DNA from: Thelonectria olida
Taxonomy: Eukaryota; Ascomycota; Sordariomycetes; Hypocreales; Nectriaceae
Length of the DNA stretch: 64,000 nt
Assembly (NCBI GenBank): GCA_020736575.1
Contig: JAGPYM010000004.1
Span: 2,046,001-2,110,000 of the forward strand
Direction: 5' to 3'
Shown one piece after another: positions 1 to 9,767 of the stretch. A program made the translations under genes and the position numbers. Numbering within the stretch: the first letter of the stretch is position 1; each line of letters opens with the position of its first letter. The notes under the pieces were generated by a model. It saw nothing but the letters and a program-made list of their open reading frames with translations, made no database searches and was not told the DNA's origin.

Positions 1-1203
1 AGGCGCAGGAGACATGAGATCGTTGACAAGGACAACGCCAGTTGGCTGCTTCTCCAGAATGTTGGCCAGGACACGCATGATCGAGACGACCTCCTCGTCA
101 GAGTAGTTCCAGAGAGCCGAATGGAGGTTGTAGATTGTGCCGTCCGTCGGCGGGTCGAAATCCTCTACCTTCCCAGGGAAGATGTAGTCTCGAAATGACA
201 CGTTAGGGTACAGTTTGGCTAACCTTGGGTCATTCTCATTCCCAGAAGGGAAACGAGCGACCTCGACAACCCTGCGCTTGACGTCGGGGTTCTTCTTGGT
301 GTTGTTTCGGAGCCATGCTAGGGCCATTGAGTGCTTGGGATCCAAAGCTGACATGCCAAAGTTAGCCTTGACTGCACGAGGGGTAATACGTAAAGAGTGC
401 AGACATTCTTCGACGTGCTTCATCGCACGCTTGAACCGCGCGCCATTTTCAGGATGGCTCTTGTGCCAGTCGTACATGGATTGGCCCCATCTTCCAGAGT
501 TAGTCGTTGACTCGAACTTGCAGGACACTTGAACTTACGCATGCCTGAAAGCAGACTGGCCGGTCCAGGTTGGGTTTGGCTTCTTCAAAGAATCAGCAAG
601 ATGGGCCGATGCCACTCGGGTTTCAAATAGTCTGACCTGACGTTAGCACGCGGAGGGGGAAAAAGATACACAGGCAGTGGAAATGTACTGGAATCCAATG
701 AAAGCTTTCATGTCGGGATCTCGAACTAGGGACTTGGAAACGGCACCATGTTGGAAGCCCTCCTTGACCGGCTCCTGAATGAAGTCGTTGCATGCCGTAA
801 GACGCAGGATTGGCAATAGCTTCTCGGGCGGAATGGACGTCTTCTCAGCAAGCTCTGCCAAGCTTACGGTCCCGCGCTCTGGGAGGAGCTCAAGCACATT
901 GTGTTCGAGGAGAGTGTAGAGTGCCCCCTTCTCCCAGTTTGAAGCTATCAGCTCATACAAGAAGTGGTGCGGCGATTTGAGTTCACGGCCCAGCTCTTCA
1001 ACTAGACTGACGATTCGACTATGAATGCCGCCGGCCAGTCGCCAGCCGCCAGCCTCTGCTTCCTCGTCATTCAACTGGGCCCTTTGCTCGTCAGTCAACT
1101 GGCCGCCGGAGTCCTCAATGCCTTTCGGCAGGCTGGCGAAGATATTGGCCTCCCTCGAAATCTCGGCTGCAATGGCAGCGATCTTCTGGTAAGTGTCCGC
1201 CAT
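1..1203 (-). CDS. O-methyltransferase-like protein with degenerate SAM site (3' end off window)
   Basis: Exons read 1203-670, 636-539 and 490 to the left edge; introns 669-637 and 538-491 join in frame. The first about 178 residues form the helical dimerisation and winged-helix part of a COMT-type (Methyltransf_2) fungal O-methyltransferase, and the following exons continue through its catalytic half. However, the expected glycine-rich SAM loop (VDVGGGxG type) is absent: the matching place reads RRVVEVARFPSGNEND and the segment to the next strand is clearly shorter than in the family. The general-base His of the usual LHDW motif aligns with Trp (ALWNYSDEE). I therefore do not expect ordinary methyl transfer; a cyclase, dehydratase or pericyclase-like role, or a scaffold, is possible (inference). 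It diverges from the FAD oxidoreductase at 2207, sharing a promoter of about 1 kb. The C-terminus lies outside the window. Confidence 0.75.
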
Positions 1204-2206
1204 GTGACACGTCTTGGCTCGTATTCAGCCTCCTTAACCCTGATTGAGTTAGGACAAGAGGGCGAAATTGATGTGTCTTCCAAGACCTACCTTATTCTTG
1301 TTCTTGGAGTTGCTTCTGCTGGTAGAGTTGCTGTTGCCGGAATGAAGAAGAAGAAGAAGGAAAGTCAAGTAGCGAGGTGGAAGTTCCTATATACCTGTAT
1401 TAGCTGGGTGACTTATACACATGAGCTGCCACCAAAGGCAAACCGGCAGCAGCAAACGCAGACAAGGGGAGAGGTACAATTGCGGTACAGGTACGCTTAC
1501 GGAATCCTCATCGCAACAGTCTGCATAATGGTTTAATTACCTTTTTGGGCACTCTTAAGACAGGAGTGTATTAATCAGGCATCTAGTCAGTGTGAGAGAT
1601 GTATACAGTATCTTACATTTCGGCCTACTATCTACGTTAATCTCATTACTATTTCAGCCTAGAGTCATTTCGAATCTAATTCTAGATACGGATAATGTAT
1701 CATGATGATGTGCCTGACACTCATTCAATTTCCGGCCCAGTCTCAGCTTACAAGCAAGCCCTGCACGCATCGCGACCCGAAATCTCTCAAATGCACGTCG
1801 GAAGCGGCCTCTAATATGTGTTTATTTTAGGCACGCATGACGGCTCCCGTCCTGATCGGCGTTCCCCCCGTCTTTCGGCTTCCGAAGCCCACAACCACCA
1901 CCGGCCCCAACGTGCGTCAGCTGAACGAGAAACGTCGCACCGCCATGGCAACGAGAGCAACGTCAATACATGTTCTGGCTGTCAGCCTCTCCGCCAGGGC
2001 CTACGCCACACGAATATGCTGCAGTTCGACAGATCTACGCCGCTCGGGGGGGGGGGGGGGGGGGCCCATTTTGCGCGTGTCGGGACGGAGGGGTATCACT
2101 GCATAGGCCGCCATCAAAATGGCCTCGTCACCCGTTTTGTCGTGAGAAAGGGCAAGCCCGTCGTTCAAAACTTCTCCTGCAAGTCGCACATTGTTAGCCA
2201 TTCACA
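1204..2206. promoter_or_regulatory. Shared divergent promoter of OMT-like gene and FAD oxidoreductase
   Basis: About 1 kb without a gene between two divergent starts. It holds a perfect inverted repeat at 1874-1886 (listed separately) and a run of 19 G at 2046-2064. Short open frames here look like chance and resemble nothing I know. Confidence 0.6.
1875..1885. promoter_or_regulatory. Palindrome TCGGCTTCCGA, candidate Zn2Cys6 regulator site
   Basis: TCGG-CTT-CCGA, extended by one more pair to TTCGGCTTCCGAA. Inverted CGG triplets with fixed spacing are the typical target of Zn2Cys6 dimers, and the layout also fits TCG-N5-CGA of the AflR type. The same layout recurs at 5639-5649 and 19830-19840. 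Confidence 0.5.
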
Positions 2207-3637
2207 ATGAAGTCCGTCGTTACATTGTCCCTCGTTGCTGCTGGGCTCTGTGTCAAGTTTGCCGCTGCCGTGCCGGGCTCTGAGCAGTTGCCCGCCAGAG
2301 GACCCTATGGCTCCTCTCCCTCTGAAACTCTGCGGCGGGATGTCGTTGTCATCGGCGGCGGATCGTCGGGCGCTTACGCGGCGACGAAGCTCCAGAGAAT
2401 GGGCAAGTCGGTCGTCGTCGTCGAGAGACATGATGTCTTTGGCGGACACACGTCGAGCTACCACGTGCCCGGGACAAACAAGACAATCGACTATGGCGTC
2501 CAGGGCTACGGGGACGAGAAGGTGATTCGCGAGCACTTTGCCAGCTTCGACATCCCCCTGGAGCAACTTCCTCTGTCTGAAACTAGTTTTGGAACGTCAA
2601 ACTACGTGGATTTCCGCAACGGCCGGGTTGTTCCCAACTTCACCTTTTCGACGCACCTCGAAGACTTCAAGAACCAGAGCATCAAGTATCCCTACCTCTA
2701 CTACTCAACGCGTCTTCCCACGCCCGTTCCAAAGGACTTTCTCCTGCCGTTCAGAGACTTCCTAGCCAAGTATGGCCTGGAGGACACAGCCTACAACTTC
2801 TACTACAACCTCGAGGGCTTCGGCGATCTGCTGTCTCAGACGACCCTGTACGTGTTGAAGTACTTCAACCGGGAGTATCTCGCCGTGCTGGATCCTGACT
2901 ACAAGGGCGCCCTGGTTACGGCTCGCAGGTACAACCAGGAGCTGTACGTCAAATCGCAACAGCTCATTGGGGACAACGCCTTGGTCAGCTCGCGGGCTTT
3001 GTCGGCCACGCGCAACAAGCATGGAGTCACTGTGCTTGTGCAAACCCCAAATGGCCTCAAGACGATTGCGGCGAAGAAGCTGTTGGTGGCCATGCCGCCG
3101 CTGCTGTCCAACATGGTTCCGCTGGCACTGGACGACAGTGAACACTCGCTGTTTAGCAGATTCGCGGCCATGGGATGGTACGTTGGACTTGTGCGCGCCT
3201 CTGGACTACCGGCGGGCTTTGCGTACCAGAACACTCGTCCAGACACGCTGCACAACCTCCCCAAGCTGCCGGCGCTCTACCAGATGTCGCCGACCGAGGT
3301 TCCCGACACTTACCTCGTTCGCTATGGATCTTCGACATACCTTGATGACTCTGTGGTCAAGGCAGACATTGTCCGGACGTTCAACCGAGTCAGAGGTGCG
3401 GTGCTTGGGAAGAAGGCGAATGGTCTCGAGCCTGCGGAGCTTCTGGTCTACTCGAGCCACTGGCCCTTCAACTTGCACGTCTCGTCTGAAGATATTGCCA
3501 AGGGCTTCTACAACAAGCTTGACGACCTTCAGGGTTACAGAAATACTTGGTACACGGGCGCTGCCATTGTGTCGCATGCGACGGGCGCACTCTGGAACTT
3601 TACTGATCACCTGGTTGACCGGATGTACAAGGATTGA
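2207..3637 (+). CDS. Secreted FAD-dependent oxidoreductase (amine-oxidase-like fold)
   Basis: Single exon, 476 residues. The N-terminus has a hydrophobic signal peptide of about 21 residues ending near AAAVPG. An FAD-binding dinucleotide fold follows at about residues 45-80 (VVVIGGGSSGAYAATKL, then VVVVERHD and the FGGHT turn), as in the NAD(P)-binding-8/amine-oxidase group to which fungal beta-cyclopiazonate dehydrogenase belongs. Likely role: FAD-linked oxidation or dehydrogenation of the polyketide product, perhaps outside the cytosol or in a vesicle because of the signal peptide (inference). It shares a divergent promoter with the OMT-like gene and ends tail to tail with the flavin monooxygenase. 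Substrate unknown. Confidence 0.8.
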   Translation: MKSVVTLSLVAAGLCVKFAAAVPGSEQLPARGPYGSSPSETLRRDVVVIGGGSSGAYAATKLQRMGKSVVVVERHDVFGGHTSSYHVPGTNKTIDYGVQGYGDEKVIREHFASFDIPLEQLPLSETSFGTSNYVDFRNGRVVPNFTFSTHLEDFKNQSIKYPYLYYSTRLPTPVPKDFLLPFRDFLAKYGLEDTAYNFYYNLEGFGDLLSQTTLYVLKYFNREYLAVLDPDYKGALVTARRYNQELYVKSQQLIGDNALVSSRALSATRNKHGVTVLVQTPNGLKTIAAKKLLVAMPPLLSNMVPLALDDSEHSLFSRFAAMGWYVGLVRASGLPAGFAYQNTRPDTLHNLPKLPALYQMSPTEVPDTYLVRYGSSTYLDDSVVKADIVRTFNRVRGAVLGKKANGLEPAELLVYSSHWPFNLHVSSEDIAKGFYNKLDDLQGYRNTWYTGAAIVSHATGALWNFTDHLVDRMYKD

Positions 3638-3976
3638 GGGGTCATGCTGAGAGCGAGGAAACGGCGAGAAGTGATTGATTGTCTTGTTGTTTATTTTCAT
3701 TCATTGTTCATGTTTGTTTCGACCTTTTGGTGTCGTGTCCCTGCTTCATCAAGTTTAATGACTGCACCCTAATTTTCCTATTTTGTATCGCTGGCAACAT
3801 TTGTCCTATGGAATGGCTCTTAATTATCCTCGGAATCTTGAACATGTTGTGTATTTAGACACAAGGCACCCAAATAATCAGTTTATCCCAGCTTAGGTAC
3901 AAATTGCAATCTCTATCTGTCTCATCTACATGTCGCACTCGATAGAAAGTTCCCGATGGATGTCGAAGTCTTCATC
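3638..3976. other. Convergent 3' spacer
   Basis: AT-leaning spacer between the convergent FAD oxidoreductase and flavin monooxygenase. Only untranslated-region-like sequence is seen. Confidence 0.5.
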
Positions 3977-5471
3977 TCAAGCAGTAGAGGCAACCGTCTT
4001 GTCCTTTGCATGATCGCTGATGTCTTGAGCCTTGTCCTGTGGCTTGGAGTCATGTCCCTCCATGGGCTTGAAGCCGCGAGTGAAGACGGGGCTTGTCTCA
4101 ACCTTTTTCCAGTCATGAAGCATGTATCCGTTCTCGACGGAGCACTTGACCTCTTCTTGGCCCCGGGGAATGATGTCTCCTTCATACTCCTTGATCATGG
4201 CGTTGAGGTCCTTGACTCCGTCACGGACCTCTGTGATGCCGGCGAGAAGATAAGAAGCGTCGCAGATGCAGTGGTTCAAGCCCTGGCCTCGGTCTGACGA
4301 TGGTTAGTGGCGACGTCTACGTAAGGATGAGGAGAGGCTTGAAACTTACAAGGCGGCATGGGGTGAGCCGCGTCTCCGATGAGACTCATTCTGCCGCCCT
4401 TGTTGTCCCATGGCTTGGGAATCCAGTAGCTGATGTCGGCCTTGTGCACCTCGGTGTCATCTGGGAGCCACATAAAGGCAGATCGGGCCGGCTCGCCCAT
4501 GCCAACGGCACGCTCCTTGATCAGAGCCAGGCGCTCAGGGTAGCTCAAGTCGTTGTTTGCATCGCCCATCCAAGCCATGGCCATGTGGAAGATCCAGGAC
4601 TCGGGGTGCTCTGGACCATCGGGCATGTTGGAGACTAGACATCAATTAGCTGGGGATCTTGTAGGGAAAACATGCATATTGAGGCGACTCATACTGGATT
4701 GGAAAGCATGGAAAGATCTGTTGCTGAGAGCCAAGTAGCTGGTGGGAAAGTCTCTTCGGATGTGCTGGGCCTTCTCGGCGTCCTGGAAGCAGACCGTCAT
4801 GTTTGTGTGGAAGATGGGGAACTTGCTGACTGCGGCATCAGCAGCACTTCCCATAGCGAACTCTCTGACCTTGGAGCGAGGGCCATCGGCGCCGATGATG
4901 ACGGAGCCGGGGACAACGGTGCCGTCGGAAAAGCTCGCGACAACGCCCTGACCAGACTCGTTGAAGGCAACGTCGACGAGGTTCTTTCCATAGTTCACCT
5001 GGACACCCTCGGCGCAAAGAGCGCGCATGCGGCTGCGAGAGACGCGGAGGCCCTTGTCGTAAGGGACGCCAGTAAGGATGCTTCCAGTCTCAGCTTGGAT
5101 GATGGGATAGAGACCGCCGGCCTCGATGGGCACAGCCGGGTTGCATGAGATCAGGGGAAGCTTCGCAAAGACCTCGGGAGGGAGGATCTTCTCCAGACGG
5201 TCGAGAGACCAGTGAATTGCCATTGTCCACTCATTGCTGCGGTAGTTGAGGGAGACTTCCTTTTCAAAGACGGAGTGTCGAATGCCCAGCTAAACAAGTC
5301 AGGATCGGGGGATGTCTGAGAGGTGTAATGTAGATGATACCTTCTTGAGGCCTTGGGCAACAACGAGGCCGGTAATACCTAATGAACCAATGAGAAACCG
5401 TATGACGATGCCGGTTCTTTTAGAGACATGCCTGCGCCGATGATGATTACGTGTAGATCGTTGGCTGCCAT
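3977..5471 (-). CDS. Group A FAD-dependent monooxygenase
   Basis: Five exons: 5471-5432, 5378-5341, 5289-4695, 4634-4350 and 4293-3977, giving 424 residues. The first intron uses a GC donor (GCAG|GCATGT ... TTAG); only this splice rebuilds the GAGITG dinucleotide motif at residues 12-17. Other marks of salicylate-hydroxylase-like monooxygenases are the DG motif (IIGADGPRSKVRE) and the GD motif (LIGDAAHPMPPYRGQGLN). Expected reaction: NAD(P)H- and O2-dependent hydroxylation, or oxidative decarboxylation, of an aromatic ring. No signal peptide, so probably cytosolic. It diverges from the P450 with 312 bp between the starts, so the two oxygenases are likely induced together. Confidence 0.85.
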
Positions 5472-5783
5472 TTTGATAGACGTGAGAGGGCAATCGAGGA
5501 TGAGTGACTTATTCAGAACTGGTGAAGATAAGGAGACTCGTGTGAGGACTCAGCCTTTTTGTCTTCCGCTTTGATGACCAAAGTGAGATTCTCACTGGAA
5601 CCCGTCGCTCAAGACAGGCCGATTCGACCCGTGTCTGTTCGGCACCCGACCTCCGTGTTGTCCGTTTCGCGTCCCGCCTCGAACTGGGCCCTGACATTAC
5701 AACTTCTCTCTCCCGTCTTTCCCAACATGCATCGTTTCAATCGATAGAACGAACAGGACCTGGGAAAAGCCTTACTTGCAAGA
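5472..5783. promoter_or_regulatory. Bidirectional promoter, monooxygenase and P450
   Basis: A compact 312-bp intergenic region between divergent starts. It contains TCGGCACCCGA at 5639-5649, the second copy of the TCGG-N3-CCGA element, roughly midway between the two genes. Confidence 0.65.
5639..5649. promoter_or_regulatory. TCGGCACCCGA, candidate cluster regulator site
   Basis: TCGG-CAC-CCGA, same half-sites and spacing as at 1875-1885 and 19830-19840. Confidence 0.5.
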
Positions 5784-7471
5784 ATGATTCAGCCTGTCGG
5801 AGTGACTTTGACGCAGTTGGCCGACCTTCTCACCATGTGGAAGCTCGCCCTGCCAGTGCTGCCCGTGTTTCTTGGCATTTTGGTAAGCCTCCCCTCATTC
5901 TCATAGAGGGAAGACTCACGCGGGCCATAGATTATTGCAAAGGCCCTTCGAAATGTGTTCTTTCATCCCTTGCGCACTCACCCAGGCCCAAAACTGTGGG
6001 CGGCAACAAGACTTCCTTGGTGCTGGTACCAGTATCGCGGCAGACTCAACCACAAGCTCGTTGAGCTGCACAACGAGTACGGGACAGTCGTGCGAGTCGC
6101 ACCCAATGAGCTTTCGTACAGTTCCGAGACTGCTTGGAAGGCAATATATGGGCAACGGTCTGTTGAAATGAAGAAGGACCCGATATTCTCGCTGGTGACA
6201 CCAACGGGAGTCCCGAGTCAGTGTTCATTCACGAAGCGTTGTTCTACGAGTTGTGCTGACGAACAAAGACATCATGACTGCCGACAGGTTGACGCACTCA
6301 AGGCATCGGCGCCTCTTGTCTCATGCCTTTTCGGAAAAGGCTCTTCGCGAGCAAGAAGACGTGCTGGTCAAGTACAGCACCAAGCTCTTCAACCAACTCG
6401 AGTGCAAACGGACCACGGGTCTCGTAGATCTTACCGAGTGGTTTCACCTGACAAGTAAGAAGACATGCTCCCCAATGATACAGCACGGAGCTAACGACTG
6501 AATCAACCCTAGCTTTCGACCTCATCGGCTCTCTCGCCTTTGGACAAGACTTCGCATGCGTCGACACAGGCAAGCCGCATCCCTTTGTGGCTGCGATAAA
6601 GCACGTCTCGAGAGAACTCATCATGAGCCAAATGGCAACATACTACGGCGCCGGGGCCCTTCGCAAGCGCTTCTTCCTGAGAGGCTCGGACGACTCACGT
6701 CTCGCAAATGCTCGTCGGGCGAAGCAAATGGTCGACGCACGCGTTGAGCGAGGACCAACCGACGACCGCAAAGACTTTTGGCACTACGTCCTGGCCGCGG
6801 ACGAGAGCAAGGCGAAGAACAAAGGCCTGTCGCCGCCAGAAATGGTCGTCAACGCCTTTAGCATCGCAATCGCTGGGTCGGACGGCACGGCGACGACGCT
6901 GACTGCTGCGGCGTACTTGCTCATGACGCATGAGGATGTGCACCGACGGTTGCGCGACGGCATCCGAAAGGCGTTTGACCGGGAGGAGAGCATTACATCT
7001 GCTGCTCTTGCCGGCGACCGGATTCCCCTTCTCGATGCCGTCCTCAACGAGTCAATGCGTCTCTATCCGCCCGTGGCCGTCACTCTGCCCCGAGTCGTGC
7101 CAGAAAGGGGCGCAACGATTGACGGCGTATTTGTTCCCGCCGGCACGACTGTTGGGATCAACCACCTCTCAGCATACCACTCGATGGAAAACTTCCACCG
7201 CGCAGACGAGTTTGTCCCTGAGCGATGGCTTGTGCCCGACGGCGCCGCTGGTGACATTCGAGAAGCCTTCCAGCCCTTCTCAGTCGGGCCGAGGAGCTGT
7301 CTCGGCAAGAACCTGGCCAAGGCAGAGATGCGGATGATTCTTGCCCGGCTCTTGTGGCGGTTTGATCTTGACCTGGCGGCCGAGTCGGAGAATTGGATCG
7401 AGGGACAGAAGATCTACGGGTTTTGGGTGAAGCCGGCGCTGATGTGTAGACTGTCGCCGAGGGTGTTGTAG
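5784..7471 (+). CDS. Cytochrome P450 monooxygenase
   Basis: Exons 5784-5882, 5931-6216, 6269-6454 and 6513-7471; 509 residues, normal for a fungal microsomal P450. An N-terminal hydrophobic helix (about residues 18-40) should anchor it in the ER membrane, followed by the proline-containing hinge HPLRTHPGPKLW. The I-helix reads AIAGSDGTAT, the K-helix ExxR is NESMRLYPP, and the heme-binding loop is FQPFSVGPRSCLGKNLA with Cys453. All key residues are present. It resembles the fungal pisatin-demethylase/benzoate-hydroxylase-like P450s of secondary metabolism. Likely role: hydroxylation or oxidative coupling of the aromatic product, in step with the divergently transcribed flavin monooxygenase. 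Confidence 0.9.
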
Positions 7472-7774
7472 GCCCGTAGAAGTTTGGTCGAGCAGTATGA
7501 GTTATTCTAATAGAAAGGCTGCTTGTTTTTGATAGAAGCTCAGTTGAGATGCCACTGAATATAGGTATCATGACTCTTTACACTGAAAAGAAAAAAATCA
7601 CCAAAAACTGTTTATTGCAAATGCCTATGCCTATTCCATCGTGATTCGATCTGGCTCCCATCTCCCATCCTCCCCCTACAGACAATCTTTTACCATGGAC
7701 AAACTCCCTTTCACCCAACAACCCCTCATCAACTACCATTCGGCTCTAAGCTCACATCTCGATCCCCCTTCTGC
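7472..7774. other. Convergent 3' spacer
   Basis: A 303-bp region between the ends of the P450 and methyltransferase genes; 3' untranslated-like sequence only. Confidence 0.5.
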
Positions 7775-8691
7775 TCACTCTCTGGTACCGATAAAATGAT
7801 AGATCTTCCCAAACGGAGGCAGCACCGTAGTCTCTCCATGCGTAAACTTCCACCCAGCCGTGTCAAGCCCTTCCTTGTCCATCAGCTTGAACATCTCGTG
7901 GGGAGTGCGAGCCCGCAGACACGACACGTAGCCGTTGATGAAGAAGAACAGGGGCACGACCGGGATGATGTAGGTAAAGATCATGTGCATGGGCGACCAC
8001 CACCACCACGTCAGCGTCGTGATGAAGGGCGACAGGATGATGAAGGTGGTGTTGAGCAGAGAAGACGGAGTTCGGTGGGTTACTTCGAAGATCCTGAAAC
8101 GTCGTGTTGGTTAGCTGGGTTTGTTTGTTTGTTTGTCAACGGTGAATATGGTCATGATGACGCTGCTTACATGAAGGAGTCAGATTCTTCCATGCAGCTC
8201 CTGATGACCTTGCGAGCGCCATCGTCGTCGAAGTGGTGGAAGCACATGTTGAAGATGCGCAGCTCCTTCTTGTCTCTTGGCGCATACCGCACCGCCTTTG
8301 TTGCATCGACGGGCTTCTCCACGTACGAGATGTTGTCGCTCTTGGCGACAATGGCCTTCCACGCGTCCAGATCGGGATACAGATCCGTCAGGAGGAAGTC
8401 GATGGGCGGCTTGCCCTCGTCGGCCATGCGCTCGTTGAGGATCTTCTCAAAGATGGGCGTGGGACCGCCGGCGCCGGCGCACGCGTCGACGAAGTGGTAT
8501 TCGCTCGGGTGGTCTGGCAGGTTCGTCGTGATGACGTCGCAGACCTGGGCGGCCGTCGACTGGGTGCGGTTGAAGCCGACCGTGTGCCAGACGGCGGCGA
8601 GCGAGCGGTGGGCGTACTCGCGCAGCCAGACGGGACACCAGGGATAATCCTCAATCTCGATGAGGTGGAAACGGGGCGTGACGACAAGCAT
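7775..8691 (-). CDS. SAM-dependent methyltransferase with C-terminal membrane hairpin
   Basis: Exons 8691-8171 and 8093-7775, 279 residues. The first about 175 residues are a class I methyltransferase: SAM motif I is FVDACAGAGGPTP, the acidic post-I strand is LLTDLYPDLDAW, and a motif IV-like stretch reads FNMCFHHFDDDGARK. Exon 2 adds two hydrophobic segments (about LLNTTFIILSPFITTLTWWW and MIFTYIIPVVPLFFFINGYV), which should hold the enzyme on a membrane, then a soluble tail. Unlike the OMT-like protein at the left edge, its cofactor loop looks intact, so this is the more credible methyltransferase of the cluster. The promoter carries CGGAACCCG at 8982-8990. Substrate not predictable; O-methylation of a phenol is most likely. 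Confidence 0.75.
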
Positions 8692-9767
8692 TGCGACGTT
8701 GTGTGATGGGTCTCGAGGGGGGAATTGACCAACAGGAGAATGGCTATGACGATGCAGGCACAGGAACGACAGATACAGGCACCAAGAGGTAGTTAATGGA
8801 GATGATCCGTTTCTCTTCTGTTTCTCGGCAGACGTAGTTGCTCTGACAAAACAGTCAAAATCTTCATGGCGTGATTACAGGCCGTATGTATATGACAGAA
8901 AAGAGGCTTCATCCTTGTTGCAGCACCCGCTTGCCTGCCATGGCCAAGCGGATGGATGCTTACCGTTTCGATTCCGGATCGCGGAACCCGAAGGCCCTCG
9001 TCTTCAGCGTCCGGCTTACGGGAATCCCATGTCTCAAGTCTGACTGCACATCGGCCAACAGCTGAGGCTGGCGGATTGTACACAAGAACGGATCTGCTCC
9101 GTCCCTACACTACAATTTGGCCACGGCCGCCGAGATGGCTTCGCCTGTGAAGGCTGAGGAGGGCTCCACGAGCTGATAACTTGGACGAGAATAGAAAATA
9201 GACATGCACAGTTCCAATCTTGCGCAAGCATAGCTCATCTCGAATTAAAATAGAAGCTCGAGGATGAGTGCAGTGTAATTAATCCAGTTGGAGTGTCTCC
9301 TTTTAGTATGAGGCGCGGATTGGCGACTTGCTCTTACCCACGTTGCCATCGCCGGAGTTACATTGCAGTTCTTCTGACTGAGGCATTGCGAAATCTATCT
9401 TATGCAGGTGCGAGGTATTGTCGCACACGGCTTGGATCGCCGTCCACCCTACGCTGATCTTCTGCGTTTGACACAACTTAGGTGTCTCCCAAGAATGCTA
9501 AAGATAGTTCAAAAAACAGCTAAATTAGCTGAGAAACAGAATTGGAACTAATTCCTTCGCGTACGCGATAATATTGACCCTTTGATGTTGAAATATAGTA
9601 AGAATCTAATCTTGATAGTGTGCCCAGGGTGGCATTGACTTGAAAGAAGCTTAACCAGTAAGACTATTCGTATTGCAGCCGAATAATCACATCCCTGTTC
9701 CCATCTGCGTCAAGGAGATGATATCGTCTCGTCCATAGGCGGTACCTTGGCGTCCCACCCGATGAAA
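8692..9767. other. Intergenic region with methyltransferase promoter
   Basis: About 1.1 kb with no gene seen. It holds CGGAACCCG (8982-8990), a one-flank variant of the cluster palindrome, about 290 bp upstream of the methyltransferase start. The stretch from about 9240 to 9700 is AT-rich and featureless. Confidence 0.5.
8982..8990. promoter_or_regulatory. CGGAACCCG, variant of the cluster palindrome
   Basis: CGG-N3-CCG core with the CCGA flank on one side and G instead of T on the other (GCGGAACCCGA). Confidence 0.35.
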
